64,000 bases of DNA from Symbiodinium natans (taxonomy: Eukaryota > Sar > Dinophyceae > Suessiales > Symbiodiniaceae): NCBI GenBank assembly GCA_905221605.1, contig CAJNDS010000868.1:609607-673606 (forward strand), written 5' to 3'. Below, one piece after another: positions 8,001-16,500 of this stretch. The translations under genes were made by a program, and so were the position numbers. The notes beneath the pieces were generated by a model, which had not been told where the DNA came from, did not search any database, and saw nothing but the letters and a program-made list of their open reading frames with translations. The number at the start of each line of letters is the position of its first letter. Positions within the stretch are counted from its first letter, which is position 1.

Positions 8001-10116
8001 TGAACCCCCCACCTCCAATAAAAGTTGAACTTTTAGCTCCCTTAAGGAGCCCTAAACACTTAAAGTGATAAAGTTGTAGCAAAGTCCCACCTAGTTTGTA
8101 GGAAACAAAGGGCTTACAGGGTTGAAAGGCCTTGGAGGGTTGAACATGGTTTAGGGTTTAAAGGATTTACAGGATTTAAAGGGTTTTAAGGGCTTAGAGG
8201 GTTGAAAGGGCTTGAAGGGTTGAAAAGGGTTTACAGGGGTTTAAAGGGCTTAAAGGGTTCTAAGGGTTCTAAGGGTTTCAAGGGTTTGGGGTTTACAGAG
8301 CTTGTAGGGTTTAGAAGGGTTTAAAGGGTCTAAAAGATCCGATGGGTTCGGGTGCAGGTGCCGCTTTGGAGGATGTGCCGAAACGAAAGCCTCCCTGGCT
8401 CTGCCGCGGAAGGGCTTGGGGTGGTGGAGATCTGCAACCCTGAGCCCTAAACCCTAGAAACCCTTATGCCCCCAAACCCGGGCCCTAAACCCTTTGAATC
8501 CTCAACCCCTAATTCCCTCCTGCCGGCCCCCAGACGCAGTGCACCCCGTCAAGCAGCTACCTCTACGAACCGAAAACCTACGTTGTTGTCGGGTTAGGGG
8601 TGGGGGTTTAGGGTTTATAGGTTTCCTAAGAATTCTATAAGGGATTGTAGAGCAACAGCCCGCCAGACAAGTAGGTTTGGGTTCGAACAATCTAGGATGG
8701 CCCTAAAAAACCTCTCTGAATCACATTCCTAGATATGAACCCTAAACCCTAAACCCTGAACCCTAAACCCCAAGCAATCCGACACGCAAAATCCCCAGCT
8801 CCCTCCTCGACGGTGAAGTTCTCATACAGGGCGTTGTGCTGCAAGCAAACTCCAAGCCTCACTGTGTAGCGAGGCTCTACGACTTCTTTCACGAGGGCAC
8901 CAGAAAAAAAATATTAAAAAAAAAAAAAAAAAAACACGACCCCCCAGGTTCAGGGTCTGCAGTTGATACTTTGGCTGTTGATTTGTGACACACACAAAGT
9001 CCGGCCAAGAACGTCTGCAGCCTCCAGCCGAAGCATGCCGAGGCTCTCCGAACCCTGCCAATTCCGAGGTTCCGAGGTTCCGACAACCGGCGAACGCCCA
9101 GGGAGTCCTGCAAACAACGATTGCGGCACTGAGAGGCTCTGAGAGCTCCCCCCAAGGCTCGAAAACACGGCTTTTTTCGAGATTTTTGGCTCGGAACTGG
9201 CTAGCAACGGGGCTCAAGGGCTGGATGAGGTCACCAAACACCAAAAGTATAAAGCAGAAAAGATCTTCTTGTTCCAACAGATGACCAATCCTGTTGACTT
9301 TGGCAGTTGGCACGGGCGGTTTACGGTTCGGGTCGGGCTCGGCTTGTGGGCTTCGTGCGTCTTGAGGTGTGCGCTCGGGCCGAGATCTAGCAACAGGGGA
9401 GGCAACAGACCGAGGAGCTGGAATCGGAACATCGTCTTCATTCGCTTGCAACTTTGCAACATCCACCCAGCTGCGACTGCAAACTCAGGCCCTTTAGTGC
9501 AGGTGGGCCTTTCGGACGGAGATGCCATGAACGAGGGCATCGCCCGAGGTCGGCGGGTAAAGGCCTGGCGAGGCTTGGAATTCGTAGGATCTTCCATGTG
9601 CAGGGCGAATTCACTTACCTTCAGGCTCATGCCTCGTCAGGGGGTGCGTTTCCAACAAGCTTTCTCACACTCGAGCACAAGACCCAAAGCCCAGAATCCA
9701 AAACTCTGACGCAGCTCCATCGAAGCCAAATTGCATCGAAAATCCGTCAAAGCAAAAAGAGCGCATGAACGGAAGTGGGCCCTTTGCGAAGTGCTTGAGA
9801 ACCCGGCATCCAAAAGGGAAGAACTCAGGAAGATGTCCGACAATCTATCAAAGCCATGTGGTCATCAGCTTTTACCTGTGAGTTGGCATGCTCCCCCCTA
9901 GAATAGGGGATACCATCATCCCCTATTAAGTACCATTAAGGACTGTTAGTGTGATATTAGGGCGGGGGGGGGGGGGTACTATAATTCCTATTAAGGACTG
10001 TTAATATAATGATGGGAGGTACGATCATCCCTTATTAAGGACTGTTGGTGTAAGGGGGGAAGATCCCCAACCTGTGAGGATCGCCATGGTCGTGCTCTTG
10101 CCGGCGCCGTTGTGGC
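1994..10116 (-). CDS. ABCA-subfamily ABC transporter, nucleotide-binding domain, split gene
   Basis: This is a gene spread over at least nine small exons on the minus strand, read from high to low coordinates. In order they supply Walker A (HNGAGKSTT), a helical segment (VPIRQVSAEVDKLRK), LADTGLEVKRRVP, the signature LSGGMKR, KLSIAIAL, Walker B with D-loop (LDEPTAGVD), the H-loop segment LLSTHFMDE, and ADILSDRIAIIAEG. LSGGMKRKLS and STHFMDEADxLxDRIAI are diagnostic of ABCA-type exporters, which move lipids or amphipathic compounds across membranes using ATP. From 6,986 down to 1,994 eight consecutive exons join without any phase error. Donors are mainly GC, once GA; acceptors are AG, usually followed by G. 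The Q-loop exon between 10,072 and 6,986 was not found, and membrane domains are not visible. Most introns contain TTTAGGG-type arrays. Whether the gene is complete or expressed cannot be judged. Confidence 0.8.
2294..2341 (-). CDS. ABCA exon: H-loop (RILLSTHFMDE)
   Basis: 48 bases, 16 codons, phase 0 at both ends. It contains STHFMDE, with the H-loop histidine that senses the ATP gamma phosphate. It ends GAG before a GC donor (GCCCAATGG). The upstream limit is set at the GCCAG acceptor that keeps phase with the preceding exon. A nearer CCCAG acceptor at 2,325 would break the frame. Confidence 0.75.
2793..2845 (-). CDS. ABCA exon: D-loop helix (GVDATARRDIWHLLVKYK)
   Basis: 53 bases starting with the two bases that complete the glycine codon split from the Walker B exon. 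It gives ..TAG-VDATARRDIWHLL, equivalent to the family's TAGMDPxxRRxIWxLL. It ends AAG before a GC donor (GCAGGATTCC). Confidence 0.75.
2888..3512 (+). repeat. TTTAGGG arrays with a unique island
   Basis: Two nearly perfect TTTAGGG arrays, about 2,888-3,040 and 3,200-3,512, include a few TTCAGGG, TTTTAGGG and TTAGGG variants. They are separated by about 160 bases of unique sequence. Both lie inside the ABCA intron 2,846-3,860. Confidence 0.9.
3714..3823 (-). repeat. CCCTAAA array with CCCCAAA variants
   Basis: A degenerate C-rich array in the opposite orientation to the two arrays before it, also inside the ABCA intron that ends at the Walker B exon. Confidence 0.85.
3861..3888 (-). CDS. ABCA micro-exon: Walker B (VVTLDEPTA)
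   Basis: 28 bases between a GAAG acceptor and a GC donor (GCCCGGG). It encodes VVTLDEPTA plus one base of the next glycine codon. The acidic pair DE is the Walker B aspartate and the catalytic glutamate. It joins upstream in phase 0 after GGSQA and downstream in phase 1. Confidence 0.8.
3954..4183 (+). repeat. TTTAGGG array
   Basis: A nearly homogeneous TTTAGGG array with late TTAGGGC and TCTAGGG variants. It lies in the ABCA intron 3,889-5,010. The unique stretch 4,184-4,565 that follows has no recognisable gene. Confidence 0.9.
4578..4787 (-). repeat. 8-bp arrays: CCCCAAAG changing to CCCCTAAA
   Basis: About eight to nine CCCCAAAG units pass through CCCTAAAG into a very homogeneous run of about sixteen CCCCTAAA units. 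The 8-base period differs from the 7-base period of every other large array in the window. Confidence 0.9.
4898..5001 (+). repeat. Degenerate TTTAGGG array
   Basis: TTTAGGG with TTGAGGG and TTTGGGC variants. It abuts the 3' splice-donor side of the ABCA exon at 5,011, so the intron begins almost directly with repeat. Confidence 0.85.
5011..5053 (-). CDS. ABCA exon: KLSIAIALAGGSQA
   Basis: 43 bases. The first G completes the arginine codon of the LSGGMKR exon; the rest reads KLSIAIALAGGSQA, the helix after the ABC signature. It ends before a GT donor (GTCCACGG). Confidence 0.8.
5155..5231 (+). repeat. Short TTTAGGG array in a 253-base ABCA intron
   Basis: An array with TTTCGGG and TTTAAGG variants lies wholly between the exons at 5,053 and 5,307. 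This intron is so short that the array makes up about a third of it. Confidence 0.85.
5307..5328 (-). CDS. ABCA micro-exon: signature LSGGMK(R)
   Basis: 22 bases after a GCGAG acceptor and before a GC donor (GCGGATC). With one borrowed base on each side it reads T-LSGGMK-R, the ABC signature that contacts ATP in the partner domain. Phase is 1 in and 2 out, exactly as the neighbours need. Such a tiny exon would be missed by most gene finders. Confidence 0.75.
5364..5941 (+). repeat. TTTAGGG and TTCAGGG arrays
   Basis: Two arrays, about 5,364-5,567 and 5,707-5,941. The first contains a block of TTCAGGG units (about 5,418-5,530). All lie in the ABCA intron 5,329-5,962. The unique island 5,568-5,706 has no recognisable coding. 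Confidence 0.9.
5963..6003 (-). CDS. ABCA exon: LADTGLEVKRRVP
   Basis: 41 bases after a CCCAG acceptor. The only in-phase link to the LSGG exon uses a GA donor (GACCTCGG), giving RRVP-T-LSGG, which fits the family's ..xxTLSGGMKR. GA donors are a known dinoflagellate peculiarity. The upstream base completes lysine AAG from the previous exon. Confidence 0.7.
6566..6927 (+). repeat. Degenerate TTTAGGG/TTGAGGG arrays with a unique island
   Basis: Mixed TTTAGGG, TTGAGGG and GGGGTTT units occur at about 6,566-6,690 and 6,850-6,927, around a 160-base unique island. All are inside the ABCA intron 6,004-6,938. The rest of that intron (6,010-6,565) is unique sequence without a recognisable gene. Confidence 0.8.
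6939..6986 (-). CDS. ABCA exon: SVPIRQVSAEVDKLR(K)
   Basis: 48 bases after a GACCAG acceptor and before a GC donor (GCCTTAG). It reads as the amphipathic helix between the Q-loop and the signature (compare KGVPxxxxxxEVxxLL in ABCA proteins). The split lysine codon joins LADTGLE in frame. Sequence in this part of the domain is variable, so the call rests mainly on phase and position. Confidence 0.6.
7000..7527. other. Unassigned intron-like sequence
   Basis: No gene or array is recognisable. A hairpin-prone run with GGGTACCC and GGGTATCCC lies near 7,085-7,125 and resembles the sequence near 745-800. Possibly intronic to ABCA. The missing Q-loop exon should lie between here and 10,071. Confidence 0.4.
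7528..7690. repeat. AT-rich trinucleotide repeat (AAT/ATC/AAC)
   Basis: About 160 bases built from AATAAT, AACAAT and ATCATA units, very AT-rich against GC-rich surroundings. A microsatellite. Confidence 0.85.
7796..7972 (+). repeat. TTTAGGG array
   Basis: A homogeneous array with three TTTCGGG units in the middle. It is followed at 8,100-8,340 by a loose array of AAGGGTTT/AAGGGCTT units that looks like a decayed version of the same repeat. Confidence 0.9.
7980..10071. other. Intron-like mosaic between ABCA exons
   Basis: Contains decayed repeat (8,100-8,340), a poly-A/poly-T tract (8,905-8,935) and an open minus-strand stretch at about 9,300-9,480 reading VAKLQANEDDVPIPAP, coding-like but without a family. 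At 9,905-10,055 a motif close to ATTAAGGACTGTTAGTGT occurs three times. Nothing else can be named. Confidence 0.4.
10072..10116 (-). CDS. ABCA exon: Walker A (GHNGAGKSTTMAILTG)
   Basis: 45 bases between a GCAAG acceptor and a GT donor (GTTGGGG). It reads (G)HNGAGKSTTMAILT(G), the P-loop of an ABCA domain with the nucleotide-binding lysine and following serine. It lies about 3.1 kb upstream of the next exon found. Confidence 0.8.
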
Positions 10117-10143
10117 CTTGCCAGATAGGCTGTGAAAAAGTGG

Positions 10144-10173
10144 GTTGAGGGTTGAGGGTTTAGGGTTTAGGGT

Positions 10174-10205
<32 letters not shown>

Positions 10206-10249
10206 GGTTTAGGGTTTAGGGCTTAGGGCTTAGGGTTTAGGGTTTAGGG
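10144..10249 (+). repeat. TTGAGGG/TTTAGGG array abutting the left LTR
   Basis: The array runs directly into the first base of the retroelement LTR. On the far side of the element the flank is CCCTAAA, the opposite orientation, so no direct target-site duplication is visible. Confidence 0.85.
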
Positions 10250-10467
10250 TGCGGAGCTGCAGCTGGTACTGTAGAAAGGAGTTGGTGTTGGGAGTTGAAA
10301 GGGTCAATGTACCCGGAAATTCTTTTGGCTCAAGGAACTTGGGCATGCGCCCTGAAGAAAGAAGTGTGTGTTGGTTTTGGGTTGGTTTGTTGGTTGGTCC
10401 GGGGGATAAAGGGCTTCTGTTGGGGTTGACTGTTTTGTTCCCTGTCCTCCTTCGGTTGCCCCCCGTA
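10250..10467 (+). repeat. 5' LTR of element 1
   Basis: 218 bases from TGCGGAGCTGCAG to CCCCCGTA, paired with 19,938-20,148. The last 58 bases are identical in the two copies; the part before is diverged with indels. It contains the spliced-leader fragment TTTTGGCTCAAG at 10,323-10,334. Confidence 0.95.
10323..10334 (+). other. Spliced-leader relic (TTTTGGCTCAAG)
   Basis: The 12 bases equal the 3' end of the conserved dinoflagellate trans-spliced leader. The same 12 bases are kept at 20,012-20,023 in the other LTR although the flanking bases differ. This suggests an ancestor was reverse-transcribed from a trans-spliced RNA. Confidence 0.7.
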
Positions 10468-10480
10468 GGTTATGAGCCCA
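10468..10480 (+). promoter_or_regulatory. Primer-binding site matching a half tRNA-Met
   Basis: GGTTATGAGCCCA starts at the base after the LTR. Its complement, TGGGCTCATAACC, is an anticodon arm with loop CUCAUAA (anticodon CAU), as in initiator tRNA-Met. Drosophila copia is known to prime from a 5' half of initiator tRNA in the same way. No 3'-end tRNA primer match is present here. Confidence 0.65.
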
Positions 10481-10529
10481 AATTAGGCTTCCTGCGGAAT
10501 TGGTAAAGATTTTTCGTTTGTTTAACGCC

Positions 10530-13500
10530 ATGGACATGATGCGGCGTCGCTCTGAACCTGGACTGTCGCCCACGGCCAATGAAGCCGAAGGAAATCGTGG
10601 TGATGGGGGTGAAGATCGACAACAAATGGTACAAGCGCTGACAGATGGTAGGGAGGTTGCAATGATACAACCAACGCCTCAGGTGGAAAACGAAGTGGTT
10701 CCGGTTCCAGCAGCAAATCCTTTCTGGAGCGAGCGGGCTCAAGACGAAATGAGACTGAGGCAATCAAGGCCGGCAAGTCTTCCTGCGAGCGGAGGGGATA
10801 GAAGTGGTGAAGGTACGAGGAGGCCGCCATCGCTGCAAGATCTTTTGGGTCAGGAACCTGCACCTGTTGAAAGACCGTCGTCAGGCTTAATGGGCCAGAT
10901 GGAACGAGGTACTATTGGTGGAGTGCAAGCAGACGAAGAGCTCATTCCTGATGTTGGTGGTGAAGAACAAAGTGAAGATATGGCGGTGGTAAAGCGTGCG
11001 CTGAAAGAGTTGCTTGTGCAAACAAAGGAGCTGGGGAACAGGTTGCATCGGGTGGAGGAGAAAAGCTATACCTCTGCTGCATCTGGGTCAGCTTCGAGAG
11101 CACGGAGCACTGGAGTGGTGGACGCAAACACTGCATATCCTCTAGGAATGACTCCAGAGAAGCAGTACCTGCCAGGACAAGTTTTCTACACGGATGGTAT
11201 GGGTGGTTTTTGGACTGTGTTGCCTGATGGGACATGGCTGCCTATTGAGGGCTACGACCTGCCAAGGGGTTGTGATCTTCAATCCTTGCCTGGGTCCAGG
11301 AAGGGGGATGTTCAAGTGGAGGATGAAAAAGAAGTGCCAATGATGCATATAGCTGAAGGGAAGAAACCCTCCAGATTGCCTCCATTGAATTACCCCACGG
11401 GAGGTCCTGCAAGTGGTGGATATGCAAGTGGACCACCTGGTTTAACACATGTTCCGATTACTTCCGTGCCGTCAGGTGTTGATGGTTCTGCCGCACCTGT
11501 GGGGAACCAGCCCGGTTTTGTTTCAGCTCGGGAAACTGCAACGCAAGAGAACTCAGCAGGATCGGGTGGATATACAATGGTGGATGATGTTCCGTATCGG
11601 TGGAAAATGGTCGCTGGGAAGTTGGAATTAGAAAAGGTTCCGCTCACAGCTGTTACGCCTGGTATAGGACATGGACTACCTCAAGGGCCTGGTGGTAGGG
11701 TCAGTTTACCTCCTGGAGCAGTGGTGCCACGTGGTATGCCAATCATTGGTGATAGTTCTGGAACCGAACGTCCGGAGGCTCTTGGGAAGCATGTGATGAG
11801 CCTTCCAACTTTGGCAGACTACACACCAAGCAATCCGACGGCACTGGGTGATTGTATCGCAATGATCGAACCAATGTTGTCTTCGCTGACAGATACAGGA
11901 AGAGTGTGGTGGCAATGCGTCTACTCAAAGGCATATCAAGCGTATGCCAAATGGTTGAGTGTTTCTCCACTGGAAAGGTTGGGCATCAAGGCTGAGCTGG
12001 AAGGGCTCAAGGTGGTTCAAACTGTGCATGTTTTGTTGGAGCAGAGAGCGGTGTCTTTACTGCTACAGGCGATTCCGGAGAGATTGAAGACCGAGATCGT
12101 TTCCACTCGAATGTTGGGGTCAGTGATGATATTTTACAAATTGCTGACGGTCTACCAACCAGGTGGAGCAAATGAGCGCAGCACAATGTTGAACTTCTTG
12201 GTGCAACCATCTCCAGCAACCTCGATCTCAGAGGCCATAAAGGGAGTGCGTCAATGGGCGCAATGGCGTTCCCGATTAAGGGAGTTGAGAGCGGCCGAGC
12301 CGGACGCTACCTTGCTTATCAAGGGATTGGATGGTTTATCATCCGCGTTGCTGGCAAAACACCCTACGGTTCATTTCAGAGTGGCATCCTTTCGGGAGAA
12401 ATTGGGGGTGGACTACTCGCCGACCTCTGAAACTGCGACGAAACTGGCTGAAATGTTACAGGCAGAGTTTGAACTGCTATTGCATAGTGCTGGTGAACAA
12501 GAGGTGAAGCAGGACTCGGACGCCAAGAAAAGGGCCAGGTTAAACAAGGCCCAAAAGGGAACTGGTGACGAGACGGAGGAGGGTGACAAAGGCAAGGGGA
12601 AAGGAAAAAGGTACAGCGGAGATGGTGAACGTCCTTTCTGTTGGATATATGGGAAGACCGATGCAGGTTGCAAGTTCGGATCCCGCTGCAAATTCCGCCA
12701 TGACAAAGACTCCCTTGAGCGAGGAAGATGTTTTGAGTGTGGGGCCGTTGGCCATCTGCAGCCGCAATGTCCATATAAGGACGGTGCAAGTTCCAATGTG
12801 GACTCAAACCCTGAGAGAAGTAGATCTAAAGGGAATTCTCCCAAAGGAGGAAAGGGCGGCAAAGGTGCGAAATGGGGAAATGCCAAAAAGGCAGAGGTAG
12901 CTGAAGGGGGAGATGAGACGGCTAATGCGGGATTGGATAAAGGTTCTGCAAGTCCCTCATCGCCATCAACGGCCAATCAGGTCCTTGTTGAAGCGTTAGA
13001 AGTGCTGAAATCTATGAAGCTGTCATCAGAACAGTCGGCATCAAGCGGGGATCCCAGTGTTCGAATGTTATGTGGCTCTGGGCTGTTTCAGCAGGAAGGG
13101 AGAGTGGCGTTGGTGGATACAGCTGCTACGCATCTTGCGCGGACGCTTTTTCCATGGGAATGTTTACCCGACACTACTGTTATGGTGCAAAGCGCGCTTG
13201 GTGGTGTGACAATGAGGATTACAGAGAAAGGGACGTTGATTAGGGAAGACAATGGGCCCCTGATTATCCCTCTCTGGTTGATTTTGGAGTTTGGGGCGAA
13301 CCTCACTGTGATCAATGGGATGTGTCACGTGGGTGCAAAATCTTCGCTGGACCAGCTCTTGTGGTTTGAACATGGCTGTTTGGTTATGGATTACAAAACA
13401 GCTGAAAAAATGGTTTTGCATGCTGAAAGGCAGCGTGCGTCTTGGTCCCATTCTCAATGGAGGAATGGAAGGGCGGACTGTGGAGTCGGTTCGTCGGATG

Positions 13501-16500
13501 CCACGTTGTTGCCGAAGCAGGGAGAAGGCCGAGGAGTATGCGTTCTACATGTGGCCAGGGTTTCTGACACCAATGAGTGTTCGGGAATGGGCATGTTGGA
13601 CTCGGGAGCATCACATCCTCTCAGATCACTTCGTCCTGGAGAACAGCTTCCGCAGCAAAAGGTGTTGGTGTCTTTAGCTGTTGGATCTCGGGAGATGTGT
13701 ATTACCCCAGGTGGGACCCTGGTAACTCCTGAAATGGTAGATCCACTAGTGCCAATTGGCAAAGCGAGCGCCTTGGTTGGTCTCAGAGTTCAGTGGCGTG
13801 GTGGCAAGTGCACAGCCTCACATCCTGTTCTGGGGGAACTTCGCGTTCGTGATCTGAATGGGTGCCCTTGTTTAGAAAAGGAGGTGGCGCTTCAGATCAT
13901 TGATGAAATGGATTGGTGTTCACCAAAGCAAGCATTGAAGGTGGCACGTATGGTTCAAGGGTGTCCGAATACGGACAACGAGGTGGCTGTAAAAACGTCG
14001 TTGCAAAGCGCAGCGCGGACAGCGTCAGCGAATGAGGAGGAGTTCGTCCAGGCATGCTGGAGATTTCTTCGGTGGTATTATGGGGATATACCAGAAAATA
14101 TGCTGATGGAGCTGTTGCCACGTGGAGATATTGCGGCGTTGCCTTTCAACCGTCATAAAAGGAGACGGCTGGCACGAGCAAAGAGGGTGGTGGTACACCT
14201 ATTTTCGGGAAAACAAAAATGGCATTTTCCCAGTCGGGATGTGGAGGTACTGGAGCTGGATTTGACAAAAGGCGGTGACCTACATAATTCGAGCGTCTGG
14301 AAGTATCTTCTGCATCTGGCGGCTGAAGGAAAGGTGGTTGCTGTGGTTGGAGGACCTCCATGCAGGACAGTGTCAAGGTTGAGAGGTGAAGACGGTGGTC
14401 CACCTGTATTACGCCGACGCTGTGGGCCTGAACGGTTGGGAGTAAAAAGTCTTCTTTGGCCACATCAAGAATTAGCTCAAAAGGATGGTGTTTTACTTCT
14501 GAAGATGCTTTTCCTATATGACGTGGCGGTGCATTCAAGGTGTGGAACCACTGAAGTCATCAATGGAAGTTCTGTCTTCTTTGGCATGGAAAGCCCTGGG
14601 GACCCTGAACTCATAGGGAAAGATTTCTCTCAGAACGGCAAGGCGGTCTTGGGTGCTGAGGATCTGGTGGATGGTTCTCAGGAAGGGCTCTCGAGTCCTA
14701 CCTTCTGGAGTTGGCCGGAAGTGAAAAGCTTTTGTGAGCGTTATGGAATGCACGCTGCACATTTTGATCAAGCAGCATTGGGACACGCTCTGGTGAAACC
14801 TACGACTTTCCTGGTGTCTGATATGGAACTATGGGAATCGTTGGAACAAGTTCGCGTGGTTGTTCCGTGGTCAGCAACATTCGCTTCTACCCTGGAAGAG
14901 CGTATTGGACAATCCTCTATATGGGCGCGATGGGCGTTTGGATTGGTTAAAAGAATACGTCACAGGTTGGCACAATGGTTGCATGAGAGCGATGCTGAAC
15001 GGGAAGCTATGGTGTTAAAAAAAGAAGAACGAGAAGGGACGTTACGGAGGTTGACAGCTGAGGAGCGAGCTTTCCGTGACCATTGCCTAAGGGGGCATAT
15101 TCCTTTCAGACGTGATTGTCAAATCTGTGTGTCTGCCGCTGGAAAAGAGCGTCGCCATTTGAGGCGGAAGCATGGGGATGCTTACACTTTATCATTGGAC
15201 TTAGCGGGTCCATACAAGTGTTCAAAGGATGCTCACCAGCAGAAGCCACGACACGCTGTTATTGGTGTGTATCAGTTTCCAATGTTGGATCCCAATGTGG
15301 GTCGCCCTCCAGAAAAGGAGGAAGATGCGGATGAGGTGGAAGATCAGGTGGCAGATGAAGGTGCTGGTGTCGGAGAATGGTTAGGCGATGCAGTCGCTAA
15401 CTTCGAGGAGGAAGACTCTGCGCCGGTGGAACCTGCGCCAGTTCTGGAGGCAGAGGTGTTGAAAATCCAAGCTTCTGAAAAATCCTGGAAGGAACTGAAG
15501 GACCACTTGACCCAACCTGTCCGTATGATCAACTTCGTTATGGTGGAGCCGATTGTGGATAAACAGCAAACAACTGTTTTGTCGGCAGTTCAAAGAATGA
15601 TGGTGCGCTTGCAGAGACATGGGTATCCGGTGTTGAGAATCCACTCAGATCGAGCGGGGGAGTTTGTCAATGCACGCTTCCGGTCCTTTTGTGAAACTCG
15701 TCTGATATATAGGACCACTGGTGATCCTGGAGTCCCGCAAACAAATGGGCGCGCTGAAGCATGTGTGGGTTTATTCAAACGTGGTGTCAGATCGCTCTTA
15801 AAGGAGGCGCGACTCGGGCCGGCGTACTGGGCACTGGCTGCTCGCCATTGGTCAATGTTACGGTGGCAGAAAGCTGAAAGGGAGTTGGGGTTAAATCCTA
15901 AATCATTGCTTCCCTTTGGTGCTCAGATTCAAGTCAAACGTCGTCCGTGGGAGTTGCTGGGTCCGGATGGAACAAAGAAAGGTCGGCAATGGGTCGATCG
16001 TACGCAGCCCGCGCTTCTTTTGGGTCCATGCGATGACCTACCTGGTGGTTATTGGGTGGAAGCTCAAGGGACTGCAAAAGATCCGGATGAACTGGTGTTA
16101 TTTCCCTGCACTACGATTTTTTCCAATATAAAGGAACCGCCTGAATTGGAGCTGGAAGGGGTGGTAGAAGAACAGGAGCCTTCTCCTCCAGAGCATCGTC
16201 TCAAGGGGAAAAAACCGGCGCTTCGGTTCGCTGATGAGGAAGGTCCTCCTCTACCTCCGCCTCGCGATCCTCCAGTTCGCCATCGGTTGATGGAGAAAAG
16301 CCCGGCCTCTTCACTGCGTGGTCATGTGGGCTCCTTGCGCTTGCTCCGCAAGCGGGGGGAGAGTCCGCCCTTAGAAATTTTCGAGGATGACATGCAGGGT
16401 CTGGGGGAGCTGGAAGAAAATGCAGATGTTGAGGACAATGTTCCTGGTGATGAGTATTGGCCGACTTGCTGTTCTCCTCATGAAAATGCTTATTTGGTCT

